Shown one piece after another: positions 1 to 8,743 of a DNA stretch of 64,000 bases; within the stretch, counting starts at the first letter, position 1; each line of letters opens with the position of its first letter. This stretch comes from Kitasatospora sp. NBC_00458 (GTDB taxonomy: Bacteria; Actinomycetota; Actinomycetes; Streptomycetales; Streptomycetaceae). A program made the position numbers and the translations under genes. The stretch spans positions 310,001 to 374,000 of the forward strand of contig NZ_CP107904.1 in assembly GCF_036013975.1 (NCBI RefSeq), written 5' to 3'. The notes below the pieces were generated by a model. That model did not search any database, was not told the DNA's origin, and worked only from the letters and a program-made list of their open reading frames with translations.

Positions 1-281
1 GGGGCCGGTGTTGGCCAACCTTGGTCACAAATCGGCGACAGATCGGCCGGGTTGGCGCGGGTGGTCGACCGGGTCGACGAACGATCCGCCGGAAGCCGGG
101 GCCGTTCGTCCACGTTCAGGTGATTCGATCAAGGCGGTGGACACCCGGCCCCACGGGTACCCCGACGGACGCGCGGGCAGACCCGGCGGGCATTCGGGCA
201 CAGGCGGGCCGGTCGAGACGGAAGGCGGGCCGCGCGGGCACCCCGACGGACGCGCGGACGGGCCGGGCTGGCGCGCGGGCG
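1..281. other. Non-coding start of window with a direct repeat
   Basis: I see no convincing gene here. The stretch lies downstream of the minus-strand gene that ends at 282. It carries an 18-bp perfect direct repeat (ACCCCGACGGACGCGCGG) at 159-176 and 240-257. The open frames crossing it are GC-bias shadows. Confidence 0.5.
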
Positions 282-1373
282 TCAGTCCTTCCGCTTCTTC
301 CGCCGCAGGCTCAGCACCGCCCCCACCACGGCCGCCAGGAAGAGCACGCCGATCGCCTGGTCGACCGGGTCTCCCGAGGAGTCCCCGGAGGACGAGGCCG
401 CGGGCGGGGCGCTGCCGCCGCCGGAGGGCGGGGCGGCCGAGCCCGGGGGCGCGGCGGGGTCGGCGGAGGGCAGCGGCTTGACGGTGTCCGGGAGCTGGTC
501 GGCGTCCAGCGGGGCGCGCCAGACCGGACTGCCCTTGCCCTCGCTGCCGTAGAGCAGCGCGCGACCGTCCGCACTGAAGGTGACCGACTCGCCCTGGCGC
601 TGGAACGGCGTCGCGGGTGAGCCGATCTCGCTCGGCGCGCCGTCCTTCCAGCGGTAGAGGGTGGCGGAGAAGTAGCTGCGCAGGACGAGCCGGGTGCCGT
701 CCGGGGAGAAGGCGCCGTCGGTGATCCACGGGACGTCGCCGATCCGGCGGAAGGTGTTCACGCCGGTCGGGGAGAGCTTCTCGGGGCCCTGGTAGAGGCC
801 GCCGCCGCCCTGCCGCTTGCTGGCGATGTAGGCGCGGCCGGTGACCGGATGGACCATCAGTGCCTCGGCGTCGCGCGGCCCGTCCTCGTAGCGGACCTTG
901 TAGCGCGTCGCGTCCACGGTCTGGTCGCGCAGTTCGGCGGGTTCGGCGAAGGCGTAGATCCAGACCTCGGGCCACTTGCCGCCGAGGTTGTCGCCGATGT
1001 CGCCGAGGTAGAGCCGACCGTCCGGTCCGAGCGAGACGGCCTCGACGTCGCGCGGCTCGACGCCCCGCAGGGTGACGGTGGCGACGGTGCGGCCCCGGGA
1101 GTCGACGGCGTAGACGTACGGACCGTCGTCGCTGTCGTTGTGGGTCCAGTAGACGCCGGGGTGGGCCTGGCTGGCGGCGAGCCCGCTGGATTCGGTGATC
1201 CGCGGGTCGGTGATGGTGAACGCCTCCCCCGGGCCGTCGGCCGCGCGGGCGGGCGGGGCGCCGACCGCGAGGACGGCGCAGGCGGCGGTGCAGGCGGCGA
1301 GCAGCGCCGCGGGGAGCCGCGCGGCCGTGCCCGGACCGGCGGGCTGCGTGGCCGCCTGCCTCTTCGTTCGCAT
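282..1373 (-). CDS. Secreted/membrane-anchored propeller-like protein
   Basis: The product is 363 aa. It starts MRTKRQ, then has a Sec signal peptide of about 45 residues ending near PPARAADG, a long extracytoplasmic domain, a Pro/Ser/Gly-rich linker (about residues 285-325), and a C-terminal hydrophobic segment followed by RRKKRKD, i.e. a membrane anchor. The ectodomain has repeated strands with phrases such as ITESSGLAAS, YWTHNDSDD, VYAVDSRGR, DVEAVSLGPDGRLYLGDIGDN and GESVTFSADGRALLYGSEG. This is the pattern of the WD40/NHL-like propeller proteins common in actinomycetes. The ATG at 1373 is chosen because it directly precedes the signal peptide; the open frame continues upstream to 1727 but that part overlaps the divergent gene. 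The specific function is unknown. Confidence 0.8.
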   Translation of the reverse strand: MRTKRQAATQPAGPGTAARLPAALLAACTAACAVLAVGAPPARAADGPGEAFTITDPRITESSGLAASQAHPGVYWTHNDSDDGPYVYAVDSRGRTVATVTLRGVEPRDVEAVSLGPDGRLYLGDIGDNLGGKWPEVWIYAFAEPAELRDQTVDATRYKVRYEDGPRDAEALMVHPVTGRAYIASKRQGGGGLYQGPEKLSPTGVNTFRRIGDVPWITDGAFSPDGTRLVLRSYFSATLYRWKDGAPSEIGSPATPFQRQGESVTFSADGRALLYGSEGKGSPVWRAPLDADQLPDTVKPLPSADPAAPPGSAAPPSGGGSAPPAASSSGDSSGDPVDQAIGVLFLAAVVGAVLSLRRKKRKD

Positions 1374-1437
1374 CCTCAGCACCCGCCGATCCTCCCACGA
1401 GTCCCGTGCGCGGGGCCGAAAACCCCTTTTCGTCACC

Positions 1438-1465
1438 TTGACGAGATGGGGTGTCAGCCCATAGC
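1438..1465 (+). promoter_or_regulatory. Vegetative promoter for the SPFH/NAD-kinase-like operon
   Basis: TTGACG (1438-1443) and CATAGC (1460-1465) are separated by 16 bp and lie about 30 bp upstream of the ATG at 1495. A purine-rich GAGAAGAGG precedes that start. Confidence 0.5.
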
Positions 1466-1494
1466 GTCCGCATGACGAGAAGAGGTACGCACTC

Positions 1495-2580
1495 ATGGCC
1501 GACATCACCAGGCGCTTCGGACTGCGCCACCTGCGCGCAGTCCCGACCGCGCACATCCGCCACTTCCGGCGCGGACGCCTCACCCACGACGGCACCGGGC
1601 TCGCCTTCTGGTTCCGCCCGCTCACCGCGGCCCTCTCCGAGGTTCCGGTCGACGACCGCGAACTCGCCATGCTCTTCCACGCCCGCACCGCCGACTTCCA
1701 GGACCTCACCGTCCAGGCCACCCTCACCTACCGGATCACCGACCCGGCCACCGCCGCCACCCGCGTCGACTTCGGCATCGACCCCGACACCGGCGCCTGG
1801 CGCGCCGCCCCGCTCGACCAGCTCGCCACCCTGCTCACCGAGACCGCCCAGCAGCACGCGCTCGGCCTGCTCGCCCGCACCCCGCTCGCCGCCGCGCTGG
1901 CCGACGGCGTCGCCACCGTCCGCGACCGGATGGCCGCCGGGCTCGGCGCCGAGGCACGGCTCGCCGAGACCGGGCTCGCCGTCATCGCCGTCCGCGTCGT
2001 CGCGCTGCGCCCCGAGCCGGAGGTGGAGCGCGCGCTGCGCACCCCCGCCCGCGAACTGGTCCAGCAGGAGGCCGACCGGGCCACCTTCGAACGGCGTGCC
2101 GTCGCGGTCGAGCACGAGCGCGGCATCGCCGAGAACGAGCTCGCCAACCGGATCGAACTCGCCCGGCGGGAGGAGCAGCTGATCACCCAGCAGGGTGCCA
2201 ACGGCCGGCTCAAGGCCGAGGACGACGCGGTCGCCGACCGGATCCGCACCGAGGCGGAGGCCGGGCGGCGGACCCGGCTCGCCGTCGCCGAGGCCGACGC
2301 CGCCCGCGCGCTCGGCGACGCCAGGGCCGCGTCCGAGGCCGCCTGGCTGGCCGCCCACCAGCAGGCCGACCCGGCCGTGCTGCGGGCGCTCGCCCTGATG
2401 CGGCTGGCCGAACACCTCCCGCGCATCGACAGCCTCACGCTCACCCCGGACGTGCTCACCGGGCTGCTCGCCCGGCTCGGCGCGGGCGGCGGCAGTGCCG
2501 GCGGCGGCAGTGCCGGCGGGGGAACGGACGGCGGGGGAACGGACGGCGGGGGAACGGGCGGCGGCGGGGGCGACCGGTGA
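1495..2580 (+). CDS. SPFH/band-7 domain protein
   Basis: The product is 361 aa. Residues about 10-190 form an SPFH (stomatin/prohibitin/flotillin) domain: VDDRELAMLFHARTADFQDLTVQATLTYRITDP is the usual strand pattern, followed by ALGLLARTPL and a helical end with VVALRPEPEVERAL. Residues about 190-310 are Glu/Ala/Arg-rich and predicted coiled coil. The tail is Gly/Ser/Thr-rich repeats (GGGSAGGGSAGGGTDGGG). There is no clear N-terminal membrane helix, so this is a soluble or peripherally bound scaffold type. The next gene overlaps it in a GTGA junction (2577-2580), so the two are translationally coupled. Family members organise membrane microdomains or large oligomeric cages; the role here is inferred only. 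Confidence 0.85.
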   Translation: MADITRRFGLRHLRAVPTAHIRHFRRGRLTHDGTGLAFWFRPLTAALSEVPVDDRELAMLFHARTADFQDLTVQATLTYRITDPATAATRVDFGIDPDTGAWRAAPLDQLATLLTETAQQHALGLLARTPLAAALADGVATVRDRMAAGLGAEARLAETGLAVIAVRVVALRPEPEVERALRTPARELVQQEADRATFERRAVAVEHERGIAENELANRIELARREEQLITQQGANGRLKAEDDAVADRIRTEAEAGRRTRLAVAEADAARALGDARAASEAAWLAAHQQADPAVLRALALMRLAEHLPRIDSLTLTPDVLTGLLARLGAGGGSAGGGSAGGGTDGGGTDGGGTGGGGGDR

Positions 2581-3602
2581 CGCTCGCGCCCCGGGCGGTC
2601 CTGGTCCACCGCCGCACCGAGTACGAGGAGCTGGTCGCCCACCACGGGACCCCGGGCCAGGCCGCGTACTTCCTGCACAGCCGCGGGCGCTCGATCGACG
2701 AGGTCGAGCAGCGCCACCGGCGGCAGGCCGAGGCACTGCTCCGGGCGGCCGCCGCCGTCCCGCTCGACTGGCGGCGCACCCGGGTCGAACGGTCCGACCT
2801 GCCCCGCTTCCTCTTCGAGCCGGAGGACGTGGTGGTCGTGGTCGGCCAGGACGGCCTGGTCGCGAACGTCGCTAAGTACCTCGGCGGCCAGCCCGTCATC
2901 GGGGTGGACGCCGACCCCGGCCGCAACCCCGGCGTGCTGGTCCGGCACCGTGCGGACGCCCTGCCGCTGCTCCTCCCGGCCGCGGCCGGCCCCGGCGTCG
3001 ACCGTCGAGTCGACGAGCGGACCATGGTCGAGGCCGTGGCGGACGACACCCAGCGGCTGCTCGCACTCAACGAGGTCTACGTCGGCCAGCCCGGCCACCA
3101 GACCGCCCGCTACCGGCTGGCCGTCGAGGACACCCCCGGTCAGGCGCCGGACGCGGCCGGCACCGGGAAGGCGGTCGGCACCGGGAAGAAGGCCGGCGAC
3201 AGGAAGGCGACCGGCACCGGGAAGGCGGCCGGCGCCAGGAAGGCGGCCGACGGAGGCGGGGCCGGGGAGGCCCAGGCGTCCTCGGGCGTCCTGGTCGGCA
3301 CCGGGACGGGAGGCACCGGCTGGTGCCGCTCCGCCTGGCTGGAGCGCGGGGCGCCGCTCGCGCTGCCCGCGCCGTCCGCCCCCGCGCTGGCCTGGTTCGT
3401 CCGCGAGGCCTGGCCGTCCCCCACCACCGGGACGGCCCGGGTGCACGGCCTGCTCGACGCCGGCCGGCAGCTCGTCCTCACGGTCGAGTCCGACCGGCTG
3501 GTCGCGTTCGGCGACGGCATCGAGAGCGACGCCCTGGAGCTGACCTGGGGCCAGACCGTGCGGGTGGGCGTCGCCGCCGCACGGCTGCGGCTGCTGGGTT
3601 GA
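2577..3602 (+). CDS. NAD-kinase-fold protein, degenerate
   Basis: The product is 341 aa and starts at GTG 2577, overlapping the SPFH stop. Several NAD-kinase landmarks are visible in order: VVVGQDGLVANVAKYL in place of the canonical GGDG(T) loop (the Asp is kept, the second Gly is Gln), PVIGVDADPGRNPGVL, LNEVYVG (the NE/D motif), and GVLVGTGTGGTGW in place of the S-T-P-T-G-S-T-A-Y strand. A linker with repeated G-T/A-G-K units (about residues 190-225) splits the fold. The C-terminal part VESDRLVAFGDGIESD...GQTVRVGVAAARLRLL matches the family end. It may bind NAD or another nucleotide or lipid rather than act as housekeeping NAD kinase. Tight coupling to an SPFH protein suggests a joint function. 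Confidence 0.75.
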   Translation: MTLAPRAVLVHRRTEYEELVAHHGTPGQAAYFLHSRGRSIDEVEQRHRRQAEALLRAAAAVPLDWRRTRVERSDLPRFLFEPEDVVVVVGQDGLVANVAKYLGGQPVIGVDADPGRNPGVLVRHRADALPLLLPAAAGPGVDRRVDERTMVEAVADDTQRLLALNEVYVGQPGHQTARYRLAVEDTPGQAPDAAGTGKAVGTGKKAGDRKATGTGKAAGARKAADGGGAGEAQASSGVLVGTGTGGTGWCRSAWLERGAPLALPAPSAPALAWFVREAWPSPTTGTARVHGLLDAGRQLVLTVESDRLVAFGDGIESDALELTWGQTVRVGVAAARLRLLG

Positions 3603-3680
3603 GGCCCCGGCGACCCCACCGCCCGCGCCGCCCGGCCGGGGGCGGGCCGAGCGGGACGGCGGAGCCGGAGGGCCGACGGC

Positions 3681-4520
3681 TCAGGCCGGCTCCGCCGGTT
3701 CGGTGTGGCGGACGACGGCGACCGGGCAGTCGGCGTGCTGGATGACGGCCTGGCTGGTGGAGCCGAGCATCAGCCCCGCGAAGCCGCCCCGGCCGCGGGC
3801 ACCGACCACCAGCAGCTGGGCACCGCGGCTCGCCTCGATCAGGGCCGGGCGGGTGTGCTGCTCCACCAGCCGGGTCCGGACGTCGACGTCCGGGTACTTC
3901 TCGCGCCAGCCGACCACCGCCTCCTCCGGCACCCGCTCCGCGCGGTCCAGCCGGCCCGTGTGGGAGTGCCAGGCGTGCAGGGCGGTCAGCGGGGCCCGGC
4001 GCACGGACGCCTCGGCGAAGGCGAAGCCGACCGCCTCGGCGCCCACACCCGAGCCGTCCACCGCCACCAGGACGTCGCCCTCCGGCTCCGGGCGGCCCCG
4101 GACGATGAGCACCGGACAGGCGGCGTGCGCCGCGAGGTGCACCGCCACCGAGCCGATCAGCAGGGCGCTGAAGCGTCCGAGCCCCCGGCTGCCGACGACG
4201 ACCAGGCAGGCACCGCGCGACCGGCCGGCGAGCACCCCCAGCGGTTCGCCGGTGACGAGTTCCGTGTCGACGTGCAGGTCGGGATCCAGTTCCCGGGCCC
4301 GGCGCCGCGCGTCGGCGAGGACGTCCTCCGCCTGGTGGCGCAGCCCGCCCTCCGCGGGGCCGTTCGGGGACGGCCCGAGCGACACGTGCATCAGCGGCCA
4401 GATGAACGCGTGCACGACCTTCAGGCCGCAGCCGCGCAGCCGGGCCTCGCGCACCCCGACGTCCACCGCGGCCAGGCTCGCCTCCGAGCCGTCCACTCCC
4501 ACCAGCACCGGGTCGTTCAT
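3681..4520 (-). CDS. Tandem-domain universal stress protein (UspA type)
   Basis: The product is 279 aa with two Usp domains (about 1-140 and 148-279). Each begins with a V-G-V-D-G-S type strand (VLVGVDGSEAS; VLVAVDGSGVG) and ends with the nucleotide-binding G-x2-G-x9-G-S pattern (GSRGLGRFSALLIGSVAVHL; GARGRGGFAGLMLGSTSQAV). This predicts an ATP-binding Usp. The ATG at 4520 has AGGAG 8 nt upstream; the open frame extends 13 codons further without a ribosome site. It lies just downstream of a second Usp gene on the same strand. Family members respond to dormancy, hypoxia and other stress. Confidence 0.9.
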   Translation of the reverse strand: MNDPVLVGVDGSEASLAAVDVGVREARLRGCGLKVVHAFIWPLMHVSLGPSPNGPAEGGLRHQAEDVLADARRRARELDPDLHVDTELVTGEPLGVLAGRSRGACLVVVGSRGLGRFSALLIGSVAVHLAAHAACPVLIVRGRPEPEGDVLVAVDGSGVGAEAVGFAFAEASVRRAPLTALHAWHSHTGRLDRAERVPEEAVVGWREKYPDVDVRTRLVEQHTRPALIEASRGAQLLVVGARGRGGFAGLMLGSTSQAVIQHADCPVAVVRHTEPAEPA

Positions 4521-4643
4521 CTGCCGTCTCCTGTCTCCGCCGGGAACACCCGCGGTCACCTGCTCCCACCTGAACCCGCCTGACGCCGTGCCGCCGCGCC
4601 GTCCGCCGTCACGCCGTGACCCGTCGGGCGCCGCCGGTCCCGC

Positions 4644-5687
4644 CTACCCGGCCTCCCGGGGGTCCTCGTCGGACTCGCCCCGGTCCCACGCGCGCTCCTG
4701 CTCGCGCACCCGCTCGTACGGCACCACGGCGACCGGGCACGGCGCGTGGTGCAGGACGGCGTGGGCGACCGCGCCGACGTGCACGCCCACCGGCGACCTG
4801 CGCACCCGGCGCCCCACCACCAGCAGCTCCGCGCCCGCCGCACGCTCGGCCAGGACCCTGGCCGGCCGGGCGTTCACGGTCTCCTCCACCACTGTCACCT
4901 GCGGGTACTTCTCCCGCCACGGCTGGAGCAGCCGGACCAGTTCGCGCCGCGCCTGGGACGACATCTCCGCGGTCACGTCGACGCCGGCCGCGATGCCCGC
5001 GTACTGGTAGGAGGGCGGGAGCGTCCACGCGTAGACGGCGCGCACCGGCAGACCCAGCCGCCCGGCCGCCTCGAAGGCGTGGGCGAGCACCTCGTCGGCG
5101 CCGGCGTAGGGGTCGACACCCGCCACGACCTCGGGTCCCACGACCTCGGGTCCCACGACCTCGGGTCCCACGACCTCGGGTCCGGCGGCCGCCGTTCCGG
5201 CAGGTCCACCGGCACCGGCGGACGCGGCGGTGCCATCGGCCCCGGCAGGCCCGTCGGGTCCGGCGGCGGCCTCGCCCCTGCGGACCAGCACCACCGGGCA
5301 GGCCGCCCGGCCGAGCACCCGGTGGCTCACCGAGCCGACCAGGAAGCCCGTCACCACGCCCAGCCCGCGCGAGCCGAGCACCAGCAGCCCGGCCCCGTCC
5401 GCCTCCGCGAGCAGCGCGCGCACGGCGTCGCCCGGCAGGTGCACGGCCGTGACCACCGAGTCACGGCACCGCTCCCGCGCCCTCAGCTCGGCCTCGCGCA
5501 GCACCACGTCCGCCTGCTGGCGCTCCAGGTCGGCCGTGCCCAGCACCGACAGCGGTGTGACCGGGCTCGGCCAGGCGTGCACCAGGCGCAGCGGCGCGGC
5601 GCGGCGGGACGCCTCGTCGGCCGCCCAGTCCAGGGCCGCCAGGCTCTCGGGCGAACCATCGACGCCGACCACGACGGGAGCGGACAT
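4644..5687 (-). CDS. Tandem-domain universal stress protein with repeat linker
   Basis: The product is 347 aa with two Usp domains (about 1-140 and 200-347). The first starts MSAPVVVGVDGSPES and carries GSRGLGVVTGFLVGSVSHRVL. The second carries GRRVRRSPVGVHVGAVAHAVL, a less perfect ATP motif. The domains are joined by a Gly/Ala/Pro linker containing four GPEVV units. The ATG at 5687 has GGAGG at good spacing; the longer open frame to 5783 has no such site. It shares strand and orientation with the Usp gene at 3681-4520, across a 120-bp gap. Confidence 0.9.
   Translation of the reverse strand: MSAPVVVGVDGSPESLAALDWAADEASRRAAPLRLVHAWPSPVTPLSVLGTADLERQQADVVLREAELRARERCRDSVVTAVHLPGDAVRALLAEADGAGLLVLGSRGLGVVTGFLVGSVSHRVLGRAACPVVLVRRGEAAAGPDGPAGADGTAASAGAGGPAGTAAAGPEVVGPEVVGPEVVGPEVVAGVDPYAGADEVLAHAFEAAGRLGLPVRAVYAWTLPPSYQYAGIAAGVDVTAEMSSQARRELVRLLQPWREKYPQVTVVEETVNARPARVLAERAAGAELLVVGRRVRRSPVGVHVGAVAHAVLHHAPCPVAVVPYERVREQERAWDRGESDEDPREAG
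5124..5183. repeat. 15-bp tandem repeat, four copies, inside the Usp linker
   Basis: CACGACCTCGGGTCC is repeated four times without a mismatch. It encodes GPEVV units in the minus-strand frame, so copy-number change would alter linker length without a frameshift. Confidence 0.9.
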
Positions 5688-5978
5688 GCGAGCCTCCGGC
5701 ATTCGTACGGAGCGGCCGGACGGGGTACTTCCCGGCCGCATGCACCACCCTTCCCGTCCGGGTCGGGCGCTCCCAGGGCCCAAGGTCCCCGTCGGGGGGT
5801 CCGTCCGGCCCGGGGCCGGCGCGGCGGCGGCCGGGGCCCTCGGCGGGGCGACCCCGAACCGTCCGGGCCGCCCTCCGCACGGGTTCCCGCCGTACGTCCC
5901 GCCGTCCTACCGGCCCGCCGTCCCTCCAGGTTCCGTCCGTCCCCGCGTTTCCGCCTGCCCGGCGGCCCCGGGCGGCGG

Positions 5979-6746
5979 CTACGGGAGCGTGAGGATCCGG
6001 GGCCCGGCCTCGGTGACCGCCACGGTGTGCTCGACGTGCGCGGCCCGGGTGCCGTCGGCGGTGCGGACCGTCCACCCGTCCGGGTCGGTGTCGTGGGCGT
6101 CCCCGCCCCCGGCGGTGAGCATCGGCTCGATCGCCAGCACCAGCCCCGGCTTCAGCGGGAAGCCGCGGCCCGGCCGGCCCTCGTTCGGCAGGTGCGGGTC
6201 CTCGTGCATCCGCCGGCCGATGCCGTGACCGCCGAAGCCCTCCGGGAGGCCGTAGCCCGCCCCGCGGGCGACGCGGCCGACCGCGTGCGCGATGTCGCCG
6301 GTCCGGTTGCCGACCACCGCCGCCGCGATCCCGGCCTCCAGTGCCCGGCGGGCGGTGGCGATCAGCTCCACGTCCTCGGGACGCGCGGCGCCGACGGTGA
6401 AGCTGACGGCGGCGTCGCCGGCCCACCCGTCCAGCACGGCGCCGCAGTCGATGCTCACCAGGTCGCCGTCCCGCAGCCGGTAGCCGTCCGGGATGCCGTG
6501 CACCACGGCGTCGTTGACGGAGGCGCAGATCACCGCCGGGAACGGCACCGGTGCGAAGGAGGGCCGGTAGCCGAGGAAGGGCGAGGTGGCGCCGGCCGCC
6601 CGCAGCACTCCGCGTGCGACCTCGTCGAGCTCCAGCAGGCTCACGCCGACCGCGGCGGCCCGTTCGACCTCCGCCAGTGCGGTGCCGACCACCCGCCCGG
6701 CCTCCCTCATCGCGCCCAGTGCCGCCTCCGACTTGAACTCCACCAT
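5979..6746 (-). CDS. map: Methionine aminopeptidase, type I
   Basis: The product is 255 aa, the usual size. It removes N-terminal Met from nascent proteins in the cytosol. All metal and catalytic residues are visible in order: His in AVVHGIPDG, two Asp in [17 protein letters not shown], His in [13 protein letters not shown], Glu in AIEPM and Glu in EHTVAVTE. The ATG at 6746 is preferred over the one at 6770 because GGAGGG sits 5 nt upstream of it. It stands alone, not next to secY/adk, so it is probably one of several map paralogues as is common in Streptomyces. The 290 bp between this gene and the Usp gene at 5687 holds no gene I can support. Confidence 0.93.
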   Translation of the reverse strand: MVEFKSEAALGAMREAGRVVGTALAEVERAAAVGVSLLELDEVARGVLRAAGATSPFLGYRPSFAPVPFPAVICASVNDAVVHGIPDGYRLRDGDLVSIDCGAVLDGWAGDAAVSFTVGAARPEDVELIATARRALEAGIAAAVVGNRTGDIAHAVGRVARGAGYGLPEGFGGHGIGRRMHEDPHLPNEGRPGRGFPLKPGLVLAIEPMLTAGGGDAHDTDPDGWTVRTADGTRAAHVEHTVAVTEAGPRILTLP

Positions 6747-6890
6747 GTGGTCCCTCCGAGGATCCGTCATCCAATTCTTATACCGGTATTTCTATCACGG
6801 TCGACGGATCTCCGGAACCGGGCGCCGCAGTGTCCGCAGGGTTCGCAGGGCAGCCGGACGCGTCGGCCCGCCGCAGCCCGGGGCAGGCCC

Positions 6891-7053
6891 AGGGCGTGTC
6901 GGCAGAGTCGCGTCGGACCAGGGCGCGGCGTTGGACGCCTGGCCGGGCGTGCGCCCGGATCGTCCTCGTACCGGACGTACTCGGGCGATTCGGGCGTGTG
7001 TCCAGGCGGGATGCCCGGCGTCGCGGCCCGGCGGGACTCTGCCGACACGCCCT
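6891..7053. mobile_element. MITE-like element with 19-bp terminal inverted repeats
   Basis: AGGGCGTGTCGGCAGAGTC at 6891-6909 is matched exactly by its reverse complement at 7035-7053. The arms enclose 125 bp with no gene. The size (163 bp) and perfect ends resemble a miniature inverted-repeat element or a relic of an insertion sequence. No clear target duplication is visible beside the arms. The alternative is a very long hairpin upstream of map or of the gene at 7141. The remaining bases of the 6771-7140 gap show no gene. Confidence 0.45.
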
Positions 7054-7140
7054 CGCCCCGGCGGGCACCCCGGGACCGGGCGCCGCCACGGACGGTGCAC
7101 CCCGGATGTGGGCCCGGCCGCCGTCCCCGAGCCTGGACCC

Positions 7141-7407
7141 ATGGGATCGATCATCGTCCTCTTCGAGACGGAACCCGACCGGGCGCTCGGCCCGGACGGC
7201 GTCGAGCCCGCGGTACTGGCGGTGCACGCCGCGGGCGCCGACCCGGACGTCCCCGAGGACCCGCAGCCGCGCACCCTGTGCGGCCTGGACACCGGCCCGA
7301 TGGAGCACGCCCACTACCGGCCCGCCCGGCCCGGTGAGCCCTGGTACCCGCCGGCGCTCGCCGACCGGCGCTGCACCGAGTGCGAGCGGGCCCTGCGGAC
7401 GCGGTAG
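7141..7407 (+). CDS. Small conserved-looking hypothetical protein
   Basis: The product is 88 aa (MGSIIVLFETEPDRALGPDG start). It is acidic, with CGLDTGPM and C-terminal RRCTECERALRTR, a single CxxC plus one distant Cys and a His that could make a small metal site. I do not recognise the family. Third-position GC bias is good over its length and it reads as a compact globular protein, but no strong ribosome site is seen before the ATG, so the start is uncertain. Confidence 0.6.
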   Translation: MGSIIVLFETEPDRALGPDGVEPAVLAVHAAGADPDVPEDPQPRTLCGLDTGPMEHAHYRPARPGEPWYPPALADRRCTECERALRTR

Positions 7408-7419
7408 CCCCGCCGAGCC

Positions 7420-7444
7420 TGCGGGCTGCGGGCTGCGGGCTGCG
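7420..7444. repeat. 7-bp tandem repeat (TGCGGGC)
   Basis: Three perfect copies plus a partial fourth directly follow the gene that ends at 7407. It is probably slippage-prone spacer sequence; no function is evident. Confidence 0.6.
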
Positions 7445-7669
7445 CTTGATGCGGGATGCGCAGGAATCGGGCTACGGGATGCGGGCCGGGCTCCTTCCCG
7501 CGTACCGGCCGTCGGGGCGCGTACTACTCAGGACCGGTCCCGTCTGTCACCCTCGTCTTTCGTCGGGCACCGTCGGGTCGGGTGTCCGGCGCGCAGGGTA
7601 CGCCATGTGAGAGCGCGTCCGGCTGCGGTACCGACGCCGGGCGGCGCGCCCCGACCGGAAGAGGCGAAC

Positions 7670-8440
7670 GTGCTCGGTGAGACCGCCCGTACCTGGCTGC
7701 GGCGATGGGACCGGCAGCAGGAGCGCTACAGCCCCGACCGGGACGAACGCTTCGAGGTGGTCGTCGACACCGTCGGCTGGCTGCTCGAAGGGCGCGACGC
7801 ACCCCGGCCCCGCCTGGTGGACCTGGGCTGCGGCACCGGATCGCTCACCACCCGTCTCGCCCGCGCCTTCCCGCGCGCCGAGGTGGTCGGCGTGGACGCC
7901 GATCCGCTCCTCCTGGGCCTCGCCGAGGAGGCCGTCGCCGGCACGGGCACCCGGCTCCTCGCCCGGGACCTCACCGCGCCCGGGTGGGCCGACGAGATCG
8001 GGCCGCCCGCCTCCTGGGACGCGGTGGTGTCCTCCACCGCCCTCCACTGGCTGACCCCCGACGAGCTCGGCGCGCTGTACCGCACCCTGGCCGGCCGCCT
8101 GCGGCCCGGCGGGATCCTGGTCGACGCCGACAACCGGCCGCCCACCGACGTCCCCGCGCTCCTCGAACTCACCCGCCATCTGCGCGCGCGGCGGGCCCAC
8201 CGGACAGGGCGCCGCGGCCGCGAGGACTGGGACGGCTGGTGGAAGTCGGTCCTGTCCGCGCCGGAGCTCGCGCCCCTCGCCGAGGCCCGTGCCCGCTCGC
8301 CGATCGCGTCCCGCACCTTCACCGAGCCCCACGATCTGACGACCGCCGAGCAGGTCCGCCTCCTCCGCGAGGCCGGTTTCACGCACGCCTGCACCGTCTG
8401 GCAGTGCGGGGACGACGGCGTCCTGGTCGCCGTCCGCTGA
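7670..8440 (+). CDS. Class I SAM-dependent methyltransferase
   Basis: The product is 256 aa. Motif I is LVDLGCGTGSLTTRLA (about residues 49-64), followed by VVGVDADPLLLGLA (acidic ribose-binding Asp), ARDLTAPGW and VVSSTALHWLTPDEL, an arrangement close to the trans-aconitate/ubiquinone-type small-molecule methyltransferases. GTG at 7670 is preceded by GGAAGAGG. The substrate cannot be told. The open frame that continues upstream to 6830 is not supported by codon bias. A perfect hairpin at 8624-8653 ends transcription from both sides. Confidence 0.85.
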   Translation: MLGETARTWLRRWDRQQERYSPDRDERFEVVVDTVGWLLEGRDAPRPRLVDLGCGTGSLTTRLARAFPRAEVVGVDADPLLLGLAEEAVAGTGTRLLARDLTAPGWADEIGPPASWDAVVSSTALHWLTPDELGALYRTLAGRLRPGGILVDADNRPPTDVPALLELTRHLRARRAHRTGRRGREDWDGWWKSVLSAPELAPLAEARARSPIASRTFTEPHDLTTAEQVRLLREAGFTHACTVWQCGDDGVLVAVR

Positions 8441-8623
8441 ACGGGCGGGCCGACCGCAGCGGCGGGGCCGGGTCTGCGGGCCGGCGCGGCAACGCCGGTG
8501 AAGGCGCATCAGGCGGACGGCGGCCCGGGGCCGTACCGGGCGCGACCGGGGCCGTACCGCGCGCGCCGGGCGTACCGACCGGGCCGACCGGGCCGACCCG
8601 GCCGACCGCACGGGGGAACGACG

Positions 8624-8653
8624 ACGCCGGGGTGCCGAAGGGCACCCCGGCGT
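8624..8653. terminator. Bidirectional terminator hairpin
   Basis: A perfect 13-bp stem (ACGCCGGGGTGCC / GGCACCCCGGCGT) with a GAAG loop lies between convergent genes ending at 8440 and 8744. The rest of the 8441-8743 gap shows GC-rich short repeats (GGGCCGACC) and no gene. Confidence 0.75.
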
Positions 8654-8743
8654 GATGTCGGGGGCGAGGAAAGCGGAGGGACTAGTTCGTGGATGAGTGA
8701 GAAGGAAGTCCCCCCATGGCCTCGCCTGCGCCCACCGTAGCAG

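Noticed and set aside
25-2736. 903-codon open frame on the minus strand
   Set aside because: Low-complexity Arg/Pro/Gly/Glu translation without domains; it is the shadow of the propeller-like, SPFH and NAD-kinase-like genes.
5124-5183. Possible CRISPR-like array
   Set aside because: Units are contiguous 15-mers without spacers and are coding.
4746-7337. 863-codon plus-strand open frame over the Usp and map genes
   Set aside because: Gln/His/Arg/Gly-rich translation, no domains, antisense to well-supported genes.
6830-7669. N-terminal extension of the methyltransferase
   Set aside because: The extended frame runs through the MITE-like element and the 88-aa gene with poor codon bias; GTG 7670 has a good ribosome site.
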